From the NCBI RefSeq assembly GCF_018310695.1, contig NZ_JAGXCY010000037.1:1-43454 (forward strand): a stretch of 43,454 bases of DNA. Direction: 5' to 3'. The translations under genes and the position numbers were made by a program. The stretch comes from Paenibacillus sp. Marseille-Q4541 (GTDB lineage Bacteria > Bacillota > Bacilli > Paenibacillales > Paenibacillaceae). A model generated the notes under the pieces. The model searched no databases, was not told the DNA's origin, and was given only the letters and a program-made list of their open reading frames with translations. This document shows positions 26,878 through 34,790 of the stretch, piece by piece; the stretch's first letter is position 1; each line of letters begins with the position of its first letter.

Positions 26878-27437
26878 AATGGATTCGTAAAAAAAGAGTA
26901 CTGCTTGTTCTTCTTGTTTCTTTTGTTTTTCTTCTTTTCTTTAATACGAACTGGATGTCTTGGTTTTATCCGATCCATTATAAAAACGAAATTCGAACTC
27001 ATGCTGATACGTACGAGGTGGACCCGTTTCTGGTTGCATCCATCATTCGAGTGGAGTCCAATTACAAACTAAGCCGGGAATCTAAAATGGGAGCAATCGG
27101 TTTAATGCAGCTAATGCCGGATACGGCGAACTGGATTCTAGAGAAAGAACAGATGAAGGATGTTACGATGGATGAACTGAAACATGAACCTGATGCAAAC
27201 ATTAAAATAGGCACATGGTATATTGATTATTTGTCAGATCATTTTGACGGAAATCCGATCGCGACGATTGCTGCCTATAATGCAGGTCAAGGAAATGTAG
27301 GGAACTGGATCAAAAAAGGAATGTGGGACGGGAAACTCGACACGATTAATGAAATTCCAGTGGGAGAAACCCGGCACTATGTACAGCGAGTCATATACTA
27401 TTATAATCAATACAAAGATATTTATCAGGAATTCTGA
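26874..27437 (+). CDS. Membrane-anchored lytic transglycosylase (SLT family)
   Basis: A 187-residue peptidoglycan-cleaving enzyme. A basic start (MKWIRKKR) and one hydrophobic helix (about 9-27) anchor it or act as a signal peptide. The SLT domain follows: FLVASIIRVESNY with the catalytic glutamate, then SKMGAIGLMQLMPDTA and IATIAAYNAGQGNVGNW. The ATG at 26874 overlaps the coaE stop by four bases, so the two are translationally coupled; a longer frame from 26853 lies inside coaE. The position after coaE is shared with other Bacillales. Confidence 0.92.
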   Translation: MKWIRKKRVLLVLLVSFVFLLFFNTNWMSWFYPIHYKNEIRTHADTYEVDPFLVASIIRVESNYKLSRESKMGAIGLMQLMPDTANWILEKEQMKDVTMDELKHEPDANIKIGTWYIDYLSDHFDGNPIATIAAYNAGQGNVGNWIKKGMWDGKLDTINEIPVGETRHYVQRVIYYYNQYKDIYQEF

Positions 27438-27455
27438 TTCAAGTAGTCTTTAAAT

Positions 27456-27509
27456 AGAAAAGAAGTGCTGGACAGGCCAGCCGTTAGGCTAGCCTTTACC
27501 AACACTTCT
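27456..27509. terminator. Convergent terminator between the transglycosylase and SASP genes
   Basis: AGAAGTGCTGG (27461-27471) pairs with CCAACACTTCT (27499-27509), with an inner GGCCAGC/GCTAGCC stem. On the minus strand TTTC follows, so it fits the SASP transcript best, but it can also serve the plus-strand gene. Confidence 0.8.
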
Positions 27510-27520
27510 ATGGTTACTTA

Positions 27521-27745
27521 TTAGTGAAATTGACCAGCGAGTTGTTGTTCACCGATTGTTACAAGACGTTTAGTGATGTAACCACCGATAGAACCGTTCT
27601 CGTAGGAAGTCATGTTACCTTGGTATCCATCTTGTGGGATGCTGATACCTAGTTCTTGAGCGATCTCATACTTCATTTGCTCAAGAGCACCAGAAGCTTT
27701 TGCTACAACTAGTGTGTTAGAGTTTCCGTTGTTACCTTGTGCCAT
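27521..27745 (-). CDS. Alpha/beta-type small acid-soluble spore protein
   Basis: A 74-residue spore protein that coats forespore DNA and protects it from UV and heat. The germination-protease region is visible in MKYEIAQELGI, and the second conserved block in NGSIGGYITKRLV. The start (MAQGNNGNSN) is fixed by AAGGAGGTGAAAGC immediately before the ATG at 27745; a longer frame to 27790 would use promoter sequence. It is transcribed away from nrdR. Its presence shows the host makes endospores. Confidence 0.95.
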   Translation of the reverse strand: MAQGNNGNSNTLVVAKASGALEQMKYEIAQELGISIPQDGYQGNMTSYENGSIGGYITKRLVTIGEQQLAGQFH

Positions 27746-27775
27746 TGCTTTCACCTCCTTGCGAGTTGGTAAAAG

Positions 27776-27805
27776 TATTATGTCTCGCATATGGGATTTT
27801 CATTA
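27776..27805 (-). promoter_or_regulatory. Sigma-G-like forespore promoter of the SASP gene
   Basis: On the minus strand, TAATG (27805-27801), 18 bases, then CATAATA (27782-27776) match the forespore sigma-G pattern (GHATR and CATnnTA) except for the first base. It lies 30 bp before the SASP start codon, as expected for sigma-G control. Confidence 0.65.
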
Positions 27806-27860
27806 CACTTTTTAAAAGAAAAATAGTTGGTAAGTATATACAATAAAAGGAGTGATGTAC

Positions 27861-28328
27861 GTGAAGTGTCCGTATTGCGCGTACGGAGGTACTAAAGTAC
27901 TGGATTCTCGCCCTGCGAACGAGAACAAATCTATTCGTAGACGCCGTGAATGTGAACAGTGCAGCCGCAGATTTACCACCTTTGAAACCATTGAGGAAAC
28001 ACCGCTTATCGTCATCAAAAAAGACGGGAGCAGGGAAGAGTTTAGCCGGGAGAAGCTGCTGCGAGGTTTGATCCGGGCTTGTGAGAAACGCCCAGTTTCT
28101 GTAGAACAGCTCGACAGCATCGTGTCTGAAGTAGAGACGTCTTTACGGAATACGGCAGTTGCTGAAGTAGAGAGCAGAGATATTGGGGAACTTGTAATGG
28201 AACAGTTGTATCCAGTTGATGAAGTTGCTTATGTACGCTTCGCTTCTGTATACCGTCAGTTCAAAGACATCAATATGTTTATGAAGGAACTGAAAACATT
28301 GTTGTCCAAGGAGCCCTACGAAGAGTAA
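27861..28328 (+). CDS. nrdR: Transcriptional repressor NrdR of ribonucleotide reductase genes
   Basis: A 155-residue repressor that senses ATP/dATP and binds NrdR boxes before ribonucleotide reductase genes. The N-terminal zinc ribbon has CPYC and CEQCSRRFTTFE, and the ATP-cone follows (VIKKDGSREEFSREKLLRGL). Three starts are in frame: GTG 27852, ATG 27855 and GTG 27861. The last is chosen since it gives the family start MKCPYC and lies 8 nt after AAAGGAG, which overlaps the earlier two. Confidence 0.95.
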   Translation: MKCPYCAYGGTKVLDSRPANENKSIRRRRECEQCSRRFTTFETIEETPLIVIKKDGSREEFSREKLLRGLIRACEKRPVSVEQLDSIVSEVETSLRNTAVAEVESRDIGELVMEQLYPVDEVAYVRFASVYRQFKDINMFMKELKTLLSKEPYEE

Positions 28329-28360
28329 GCATACTTAAGTGAAAAGGAGAATTTCCTTCA

Positions 28361-29497
28361 ATGATGAAAAGTCGTCAGGTATGGCTTGAATCCATGTTTC
28401 GTATTGCAGATCCTGTCTTGGAAGCTTTATCGAACAAAAGATTAAAGGAAATGATGCCTGTGGAATCTCCTTCTGCTGGCAGAGAGACTTATGCTTATTT
28501 AGAGGCACTTGGCAGATTACTTGCTGGGATAGCACCCTGGCTAGAGCAAAAGCATGATGGGGAAGAAGAGAAACTGAGAAGTAAGTATGCCTTAATGGCA
28601 AGAAAATCTATTGATGCTGCGACCGACCCGATTTCTCCAGATTTCATGAACTTCACAGAAGGTGGTCAGCCGCTCGTAGATGCTGCCTTTTTATCTCATG
28701 CCGTAGTACGAGCTCCTCACGAACTTTATGAACAGCTCGAGCCCAGGGTGAAAAAACAGCTTATTCATTGTTTAAAACAGACTCGCCGGATTAAGGCAGT
28801 TCCTTCAAACTGGCTGTTATTTTCGGCAATGGTCGAAGCCGCTTTATATGTAATGGGTGAAGAGGACTATGACGTAATGAGAGTGGATTACGCTCTAAAA
28901 CAGCATGAACAGTGGTATGTAGGAGATGGAACCTATGGAGACGGGCCGAACTTTCACTGGGATTATTATAACAGCTTCGTTATCCAGCCCATGCTCGTGG
29001 ATGTTCATCTTACATTTCGAGGGTTACATGCGGATTGGGACTCGGCTTATGAATCTGTGATGATAAGAGCAGTCAGGTATGGTACCGTACTTGAGCGGAT
29101 GATCTCGCCTGAGGGAACTTTTCCTCCGCTTGGACGTTCGCTTGCCTATCGCTTTGGCGCTTTTCAGATGCTATCCCAGCTTGTACTTATGGGAACGCTC
29201 TCACCGGATTTAAGTTTTGCGAGTGTACGGTGTGCGCTTACGGCTGTTCTACAAAGAACGATGGCTGCAGAAGGAACATTTGATGACAATGGATGGCTTC
29301 AAATTGGTTTTTGTGGTAAACAGCCTGATATTGCTGAGGGGTATGTATGTACTGGAAGCTTGTATCTATGCAGTACTTTGTTTCTGCCACTGGGACTGCC
29401 AAGTAACCATTTTTTCTGGACTTCTCCAGATGAACCTTGGACACAGCAAAAAGCCTGGGGAGGGCAATCTTTTTCACTGGATCATTCGGTATTTTAG
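28361..29497 (+). CDS. DUF2264 domain protein, probable alpha/alpha-barrel carbohydrate-active enzyme
   Basis: A 378-residue cytoplasmic protein without a signal peptide. It resembles DUF2264 proteins through ALGRLLAGIAPWLE, NWLLFSAMVEAALY, DGTYGDGPNFHWDYYNSFVI and the C-terminal FFWTSPDEPWTQQKAWGGQS. The repeated helix pattern suggests an (alpha/alpha)6 barrel as in glycoside hydrolases and lyases acting on plant-type oligosaccharides, but no activity can be assigned. AAAGGAG precedes the ATG, 32 bp after nrdR; the association with nrdR is probably incidental. Confidence 0.8.
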   Translation: MMKSRQVWLESMFRIADPVLEALSNKRLKEMMPVESPSAGRETYAYLEALGRLLAGIAPWLEQKHDGEEEKLRSKYALMARKSIDAATDPISPDFMNFTEGGQPLVDAAFLSHAVVRAPHELYEQLEPRVKKQLIHCLKQTRRIKAVPSNWLLFSAMVEAALYVMGEEDYDVMRVDYALKQHEQWYVGDGTYGDGPNFHWDYYNSFVIQPMLVDVHLTFRGLHADWDSAYESVMIRAVRYGTVLERMISPEGTFPPLGRSLAYRFGAFQMLSQLVLMGTLSPDLSFASVRCALTAVLQRTMAAEGTFDDNGWLQIGFCGKQPDIAEGYVCTGSLYLCSTLFLPLGLPSNHFFWTSPDEPWTQQKAWGGQSFSLDHSVF

Positions 29498-29551
29498 TTC
29501 TAATCTACATACGAAGAACCCCGTCTATGGGCACGAGGTTTATTAATACTA

Positions 29552-29824
29552 ATGAGATTTATTTCTAAAAGAGAAGGTGATGAGATAAACAAGATTACAA
29601 TAGCTGAAAAATTGTGGAATGTTTTTTTGTTTGCTTTACTCTATATTCTTTTTTATATTGTAGGGAAATATATGATTTTTTCCTACGTTCAATTGGATTC
29701 GATGGTATACCAGAATTTGATTGAAATTTTGTATTTGGTTATTTCTTTATTTTTATCAAGATTGTTATCTGTAACGGTTTTATCGTTCGATCGTATATTG
29801 ATTAGATCGTTTTTGAAGGACTGA
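29552..29824 (+). CDS. Small hypothetical membrane protein
   Basis: A 90-residue frame with two to three hydrophobic segments (about 22-42, 48-68 and perhaps 70-85), basic at the start (MRFISKREGDE) and end (RSFLKD). The ribosome site is weak (GAGG 13 nt upstream). I recognise no family. It lies in the last core DNA before the tRNA region and is AT-rich; it could be real or a chance frame. Confidence 0.35.
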   Translation: MRFISKREGDEINKITIAEKLWNVFLFALLYILFYIVGKYMIFSYVQLDSMVYQNLIEILYLVISLFLSRLLSVTVLSFDRILIRSFLKD

Positions 29825-29969
29825 ACAATGGATTATAATCGCTTTTCTTTTCTTGAAGAGTAAGCTAATTTTTTTGTTTATACGATTCTAGTACTTGCAG
29901 AACTGTAAATATAAATGGTATACTCATTCAAGTGAGATGATTTATGTCTACATATAATTTTATAATTAA

Positions 29970-30007
29970 GGGGCCTTAGCTCAGCTGGGAGAGCGCATCG
30001 CTGGCAG
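29970..30007 (+). pseudogene. 5' half of a tRNA-Ala (truncated)
   Basis: This stretch reads as the first 38 bases of a tRNA-Ala: acceptor strand GGGGCCT, TA, D-arm GCTCAGCTGGGAGAGC, and anticodon stem/loop to CTGGCAG. It matches the intact tRNA-Ala 71 bp downstream at all but three positions, then the match stops abruptly after the anticodon loop. No 3' half pairing with GGGGCCT (expected AGGCTCC before ACCA) follows. A break at the anticodon loop is typical of tyrosine-integrase attachment sites. Confidence 0.7.
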
Positions 30008-30040
30008 AGCAAAGCTCAATTGAATAACGAATGTATATGT

Positions 30041-30116
30041 GGGGAATTAGCTCAGCTGGGAGAGCGCGTCGCTGGCAGCGACGAGGTCAGGGGTTCGAGC
30101 CCCCTATTCTCCACCA
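30041..30116 (+). tRNA. tRNA-Ala (anticodon GGC)
   Basis: A complete 76-nt cloverleaf. Acceptor GGGGAAT pairs with ATTCTCC, the D-stem is GCTC/GAGC, the anticodon stem CGTCG/CGACG encloses loop CTGGCAG (GGC at 34-36), and the T-arm AGGGG/CCCCT encloses TTCGAGC. ACCA is encoded. It is followed by an intrinsic terminator and then by the integrase gene, which points toward it. Confidence 0.95.
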
Positions 30117-30131
30117 CTACCGCAGATTATA

Positions 30132-30152
30132 CCCTCCAGTGGAGGGTTTTTT
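30132..30152 (+). terminator. Intrinsic terminator after tRNA-Ala
   Basis: CCCTCC (30132-30137) and GGAGGG (30141-30146) form a tight hairpin with loop AGT, followed by TTTTTT. Confidence 0.9.
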
Positions 30153-30302
30153 ATTTGTCTACATTAATGGTATTTGATGTATATAGGTGAAGGGGAACGT
30201 ATATTAATACAGTGTAGGCTAGTCCCGGTAACATCACGGTAACTTTTGCTGTATTAAAAACTCCAAGGTATGTGGAATAATCAGAAATAATGAAGAACAC
30301 AT

Positions 30303-30330
30303 AAAAAAAGAACAAGCTAATTGCTTGTTC
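30303..30330 (-). terminator. Intrinsic terminator of the integrase transcript
   Basis: Read on the minus strand, GAACAAGC and GCTTGTTC (30330-30323 and 30317-30310) form an 8-bp stem followed by seven T (30309-30303). It lies 8 bases past the integrase stop. Confidence 0.92.
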
Positions 30331-30337
30331 GGAGAAA

Positions 30338-31519
30338 TTATCTCTTGGTGTTTATTTTCTTTCTGTACTTCTTCAAGGCGTCCGCTTGCATCCCTTTTAT
30401 GACATGTTGATAAATGTCATTTGTTACACGTGTAGAACTGTGCTCTAATCTGGAAGAAGTTATTTTTGAATCAACCCCAGCCATAAGTAGATGAGTAGCA
30501 TGACTGTGTCTTAATTCGTGTACTGTGACTCTGGTTAATCCTGCATTTTTCAATATCCGATATAATGTACGTCTTAAATTACTTGGATTTACCGGGGTAC
30601 CTATTTGAGTTGGACAAACTAAGTTTTTATCTTGGTACAAGTTCCCGGCACAATGTTTAAAGTTTCTTATTAGTCTTTGTTGGTCTTTTAATACCTCGAT
30701 AATCTCATCATCAATCTCTACAGAGCGGCGACTGGACCTATTTTTGGTTCCTTCACTAACTGAGTTGTCTTGACTATTATGTGTACGGACAACACTTATG
30801 GTTCTGTAGTCAAAATCAATATCACTCCATGTAAGTCCTAGTATTTCTGATTTCCTCATACCAGTAGTCAGCGCCAAGTAAATTGCGCAAAACAGAGAAT
30901 CACCTTTTGCAGCTTGAATTAAAGTGGTAACTTCATCAGGCTTTAGAACGCTATGTTCTTTAGAATTTACAGGAGGTAACCTATAGAAAGAAGTTATATC
31001 TTTTGGGATTTTTTCGTCTCGATAAGCTTGAGCCAATGCCATCTTCAAAACTTTCAGTGTGTCATGAATTGTGCGGCTTGATAGTTTTTTTTCTGTCACA
31101 ACTTTCTTTCCTTTATAAATAACCTTGTTCTTTCCTATCAAATACCTGTGTAATTCAGTGAAGATATCTTTGGTAAGTGTAAATATCTTCTCATTCCCAA
31201 AGCCTTCCACAATATGCTGAATACGTTGCTTGTATGATTCTAGTGTGACTTTCTTTAATGTAAGTTCTTTAACTAAAAGCCAGTATTCAAGCCATTCCCT
31301 CAGCGTCATTTTGATTGGTTCAATATATGTCCCTTTATTTTTCTTATCTTTTAAGTCAATAAGGTCTTTATAAGCGTCAGCTGGGTTTGAGTATCCACCG
31401 TACTTCTTTTGATGTCTCTTTTTGTTCATTGGTTCAGTTGTAGATATTATGAAGTAGTAGGACTTACCGTTGGTATCAGTACGCTCATAAATACCAGGAT
31501 ATTTTTTAGTTCTTGCCAT
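30338..31519 (-). CDS. int: Tyrosine recombinase / integrase (Tn916/phage type)
   Basis: A site-specific recombinase of 393 residues. The N-terminus (KKYPGIYERTDTNGKSYYF) fits an arm-type DNA-binding domain, a SAM-like core-binding domain follows (about 60-165), and the catalytic domain has Arg in TTGMRKSEILGLTW, HELRHSHATHLLMAG with the HxxR motif, and LEHSSTRVTNDIYQHV with the tyrosine nucleophile. LEHSS replaces the commoner LGHSS. The ATG at 31519 is chosen because it follows the stop of the upstream small gene by 2 nt; a TTG two codons earlier is possible. The gene points to the tRNA-Ala, the probable attachment site. Confidence 0.92.
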   Translation of the reverse strand: MARTKKYPGIYERTDTNGKSYYFIISTTEPMNKKRHQKKYGGYSNPADAYKDLIDLKDKKNKGTYIEPIKMTLREWLEYWLLVKELTLKKVTLESYKQRIQHIVEGFGNEKIFTLTKDIFTELHRYLIGKNKVIYKGKKVVTEKKLSSRTIHDTLKVLKMALAQAYRDEKIPKDITSFYRLPPVNSKEHSVLKPDEVTTLIQAAKGDSLFCAIYLALTTGMRKSEILGLTWSDIDFDYRTISVVRTHNSQDNSVSEGTKNRSSRRSVEIDDEIIEVLKDQQRLIRNFKHCAGNLYQDKNLVCPTQIGTPVNPSNLRRTLYRILKNAGLTRVTVHELRHSHATHLLMAGVDSKITSSRLEHSSTRVTNDIYQHVIKGMQADALKKYRKKINTKR

Positions 31520-31521
31520 TA

Positions 31522-31879
31522 TCAAGTAACTCCCTTGTATGTTTTTTTATCTTCTCCACGTCTGATTTTACAAGCTTGGATGAAAACCTCGAACAGTTCA
31601 CTTCGCCAATTGCCTAATGAAAGATAGAGCGAGAAATCCTTATAATTGTTGTAGAGGTGGATACCGGCTTTTACCAGCATATTGTGATTCAAATATTGTT
31701 AATGTAACAATTAAAAGGTCTAAGACCGTTTGAATAGGGTTTGCCTTCGCATATGTCATAAATAACCGGTATGAGTAACAAAATAAAAGCTGGTGTGGTA
31801 CCCTATATCTTTTAGGATATAGGCTACTTTTAAAGGAATGATAGAAATTGCGCTCGTGTTCTTCATTTACAAAGTACAT
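31522..31879 (-). pseudogene. Frameshifted small protein resembling DUF6075/DUF2538-type mobile-element proteins
   Basis: The start is sound: GGAGGG 7 nt before ATG 31879, giving MYFVNEEHERNFYH. The frame then departs. Family-like segments continue in the other two frames: AFILLLIPVIYDICEG in one, and LVKAGIHLYNNYKDF, then SLGNWRSELFEVFIQACKIRRG, in the last, ending at TGA 31524-31522, 2 nt before the integrase ATG. The 358-nt span is two bases short of a 119-residue gene, as two single-base losses would give. The first frame alone gives a misleading C-terminus. Such small genes sit beside int/xis in Bacillota elements; function unknown. Confidence 0.6.
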
Positions 31880-31919
31880 TGTAGAACCCTCCATTATATT
31901 AGTCAGTTTTCTGTGATTT

Positions 31920-32117
31920 TTAACCATCAAACCATTTCAAGAAGCACTTCTTACTAATACGGATAGTACGACCGATTCGCACAACATGAAATTCATTTTT
32001 GTTTACAAGCTCATATCCTTGTCCCCTACCAATTGCTAGAAAAGACGAGATGTCTTCAACTTTCAAAGTATCGGGAAGTGCTTCTCTATTCATGTATTTG
32101 TCACTACGTTTTGCCAT
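31920..32117 (-). CDS. xis: Excisionase-like helix-turn-helix DNA-binding protein
   Basis: A 65-residue protein with the MerR/excisionase winged-helix fold: LKVEDISSFLAIGRGQGYELVNKN is the helix-turn-helix, and VVRIGRTIRISKKCFLKWFDG the wing and last helix. Such proteins bend attachment sites and direct the integrase to excise. The gene lies 40 bp upstream of the frameshifted small gene and integrase on the same strand, so the three were probably one operon. GGGGGAA precedes the ATG. Confidence 0.85.
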   Translation of the reverse strand: MAKRSDKYMNREALPDTLKVEDISSFLAIGRGQGYELVNKNEFHVVRIGRTIRISKKCFLKWFDG

Positions 32118-32147
32118 TTTGTTTTTCCCCCATATGTAGAATTTTCA

Positions 32148-32164
32148 CAATGGTCGAACCATTG
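32148..32164. promoter_or_regulatory. Perfect inverted repeat before xis, candidate operator
   Basis: CAATGGT (32148-32154) and ACCATTG (32158-32164) are perfect complements around CGA, 31 bp before the xis start codon. The size and place fit a repressor operator controlling the xis-int transcript, but no repressor gene is visible in the window. Confidence 0.5.
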
Positions 32165-32194
32165 CTTTGATGTGTAGGATTAATATATAACTTT

Positions 32195-32374
32195 GAAAAT
32201 CCGATTTGCGGAAAATCGCCGTTTTTATTTTTATCCAGCATATGGGTTTGTTACATTCTAACCCAAATGTTTTTTTTGTGTTGAAACTATATCACGAAAT
32301 CGTTATTGAACTAGTTCCGGGCTTACTGTTTTTATATCCTAGCAAATGAAAAACTCGATTTGTGAAAAATCTCC
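32195..32374 (+). repeat. Two imperfect GAAAATnCGATT-type repeats upstream of Wadjet
   Basis: GAAAATCCGATTTGCGGAAA begins at 32195 and continues AATCGCC to 32220; GAAAAACTCGATTTGTGAAA begins at 32348 and continues AAATCTCC to 32374. Each holds a small GATTT-NNNN-AAATC inverted repeat. The first shares a 12-base core, one mismatch, with the minus-strand form of the three repeats downstream of jetD. Meaning unknown. Confidence 0.4.
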
Positions 32375-32594
32375 TTTTCATTTTGTTTTCAAATTCGAAC
32401 AATTTGTGAAGTGTTCGAGCACACTAACTTTTGACTGGTTAAACTGCTTACGCTTTAAGTATGGAATGTTTACAATTGATATAGAAAATTAACTCTAGAG
32501 AGGAAATACGCTGCCTCCGTTGTACCAGGGTTATCTTTGTTTGAGTACCAAGTTAAATTTTCAAACGGAAGTTGAAGAAACCTAATATAATTCC

Positions 32595-32634
32595 AAAAGA
32601 AAAGCGGTCTGCTCGGACTGCTTTTCTTTTTTTT
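32595..32634. terminator. Bidirectional intrinsic terminator upstream of jetA
   Basis: A 15-bp stem with one G-U pair (32595-32609 with 32616-32630) and a 6-nt loop are flanked by A-runs on the left and T-runs on the right. It isolates the Wadjet operon from upstream transcription and may also end leftward transcripts. Confidence 0.92.
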
Positions 32635-32745
32635 GTAAAGGACATCATTATCACACAATGATGTCCACCTACTATTACCAGTTTTGGCTCTATGCGGTAT
32701 ACTTATAAAAACATATATTAATTTGTCGAATGGTGGTGAAATCGC

Positions 32746-34158
32746 TTGAATATTTTCGAACGAATACCTGAGAACTTCTTTTCAATCCTTACTACTAAAT
32801 TGAAGCACCTCCATACAGACTTGCTGTTTCTAATTTATCAGCAATTTAAAAGTAGTATTTACATCATTGAGCGCGATGTGGTGATAGATTATTTCGTTGA
32901 ATACCTTGAAACGTATCCAGTAACAAATGTTGAAAGTGATGAGGAAAGTGATTCATTGACCACTTTACCAAAAGAAACTCGGTTGCTAGCTTTCCACTTT
33001 TTAAACAAGTTTATTGAGCACGGTTGGGTAGAGCTTGAACAGCAACCTAACTGGTCCTATAAAGTAATTATTCCTGATTATGCAATTCGAATCTTGGATA
33101 CTTTTGAAAAAATTGCATTGGGATACCAAATGGAGTTTCGTGGACAAGTTCTTTCCATATTTCAAAATTTAACCGGTACTGAAGGCTACAGATATATTGC
33201 TATTCAACAAGCTTACGAAACGACAGATGCATTTTTAAATGGTCTTCGCGAACTGAATCATAACATTAAGCGTTATATGGAGGAAATGTTAGCATCAACA
33301 AGCATCAATGAATTGCTCCATCATTTATTTGTTGTATACAAGGAACGTATCCTGGATACCCATTTCTATCGTCTTAAGACATCTGAGCATATTTCGAAAT
33401 ATCGTACACAAATAATCCGCCGCACGGAAGATATGCTTTACAATCGGACGGTTATCGAAGAACAAGCTCAATTAATGGTGAATGACCGAGTGGCAAAATC
33501 GACCCATGAGGCAATTCAAACTATTGATAATTGGTTGGAATCTATCGCAGCTTCTTTTCGAAATGTAGCGGAACTCGAAAACGAAATTGATTCTCGTAAT
33601 CAGAAGTATGTAAGGGCAGCTGAACGTAGGATATCCCTTCTATATAATAATTCAGGGAATCTTGCAGCTCATATCGGTTCTATTCTTAAGTTCCTAAGTG
33701 GTTTGATTAGGAATGGAGAGGGCAAGGGTGAGTTGCCAGAGAATTTTTCGCAATTTATACAGTTATATCGACAGGAATTTCTTGATATTAAAAGCCCATC
33801 TGTAGTGAGAAGCGCCAATGCTAAAATTGCTCAAACTCCGTTAGATATTATTGAAATTGATGAAGAAAAGAAACTTCAAAAATTAAAAGAACTAAGGGAA
33901 CGTACTAAAGAAGTTAAAGCTGTAGAACAGATGAATGAATTTGTGAAAAAGGCGCTAAGTGATAAGCTTGATATACATATATCTGAATTCCCGATGGCTG
34001 ACACAGAGGATTGGCTCAATGCAGTTTACACGGTCATAAGAAGTACGTCGAAGAACTCCATTTATAAAGTTGAAATGGAAAGTGATTCAAAGATACTGGT
34101 TAACGTCTCAGTAGGCAAGTTGCCCAATATGAAGGTTAAACTGAAAGAAGGACGCTGA
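32746..34158 (+). CDS. jetA: Wadjet subunit JetA (MukF-like kleisin)
   Basis: A 470-residue protein assigned to JetA from its place as first gene of an A-B-C-D Wadjet order and its layout: an N-terminal winged-helix region, long helices in the middle (about 130-320) and a C-terminal part that would bind the SMC head. In Wadjet the kleisin bridges the two JetC heads and binds JetB. The start is TTG at 32746 behind GGTGGTGAAA; no ATG is close. No truncation is seen. It is separated from jetB by only 2 nt. Confidence 0.85.
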   Translation: MNIFERIPENFFSILTTKLKHLHTDLLFLIYQQFKSSIYIIERDVVIDYFVEYLETYPVTNVESDEESDSLTTLPKETRLLAFHFLNKFIEHGWVELEQQPNWSYKVIIPDYAIRILDTFEKIALGYQMEFRGQVLSIFQNLTGTEGYRYIAIQQAYETTDAFLNGLRELNHNIKRYMEEMLASTSINELLHHLFVVYKERILDTHFYRLKTSEHISKYRTQIIRRTEDMLYNRTVIEEQAQLMVNDRVAKSTHEAIQTIDNWLESIAASFRNVAELENEIDSRNQKYVRAAERRISLLYNNSGNLAAHIGSILKFLSGLIRNGEGKGELPENFSQFIQLYRQEFLDIKSPSVVRSANAKIAQTPLDIIEIDEEKKLQKLKELRERTKEVKAVEQMNEFVKKALSDKLDIHISEFPMADTEDWLNAVYTVIRSTSKNSIYKVEMESDSKILVNVSVGKLPNMKVKLKEGR

Positions 34159-34160
34159 TT

Positions 34161-34790
34161 ATGGAATGGATGAAAACGTATGAAAATCTAACTGAAAAAG
34201 AAAAAGAGGATTTTGCTCTAACGGTAAACCGATTGTTGGCACAAACATATTTAGTGTACTACAACGATGACGATACACGACTATACAGGTTTGTTGAAAG
34301 ATACCATGAGTTAATTAAGGAGTATATGCATATTGGTGGTTGGAAAGTATCTCTGCATCGTGACTTTCGAATAGTGTCAGTTTCAAGTGCTTTAGATAAG
34401 AATAGATTACATTTAACAATTGAAGAGACAATGTTTCTCTACATTTTGCGGCTCCTATACGATGAGAAGTTGAAGGAACTGACACTAGCTCCGCAAATTA
34501 CTGTAACAATTCAAGAATTACAGGATAACTATGTATCTCTTCAGATTTCAAAACGTTTACCAACTAAAGACACAATGAAGAAAACTCTTCGAATTTTTGA
34601 GAAACACTCCCTCATTAAATTAGTTCAAGGCAACTATGATAACCCGGAGAGTATTTTAATAATATATCCGACGGTAACAATAGCCACAACTATTCAGGCT
34701 ATAGAAGAATTTAGCACAAAGCTACTAGAGAAGTCGAAAAGTAAAGGGGATGTAGACATTGAGGAAATTGATGAAAGCGAAGTTTATTAA
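34161..34790 (+). CDS. jetB: Wadjet subunit JetB (MukE-like)
   Basis: A 209-residue protein, helical and charged, consistent with the MukE/DUF4194-like tandem winged-helix JetB subunit. Segments such as HLTIEETMFLYILRLLYDEKL and RLPTKDTMKKTLRIFEKHSLIKL read as winged helices. It binds the kleisin JetA in the complex. GAAGGA precedes the ATG. The last 20 bases overlap the jetC start, giving translational coupling. It appears intact. Confidence 0.85.
   Translation: MEWMKTYENLTEKEKEDFALTVNRLLAQTYLVYYNDDDTRLYRFVERYHELIKEYMHIGGWKVSLHRDFRIVSVSSALDKNRLHLTIEETMFLYILRLLYDEKLKELTLAPQITVTIQELQDNYVSLQISKRLPTKDTMKKTLRIFEKHSLIKLVQGNYDNPESILIIYPTVTIATTIQAIEEFSTKLLEKSKSKGDVDIEEIDESEVY

Larger units (their letters stand above)
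32118..32745. other. Non-coding spacer between xis and jetA
   Basis: I see no supported gene in this 628-bp AT-rich stretch. It holds the xis operator-like palindrome, two related hairpin-forming repeats (32195-32220 and 32348-32374), a strong terminator (32595-32634), and the jetA promoter region, where TATACTTATAA near 32698 is a possible -10. The divergent xis and jetA transcripts start here. Confidence 0.6.

Noticed and set aside
32470..32658. 62-codon minus-strand frame upstream of jetA
   Set aside because: Its N-terminal third is made of the terminator hairpin sequence and it has no ribosome site.
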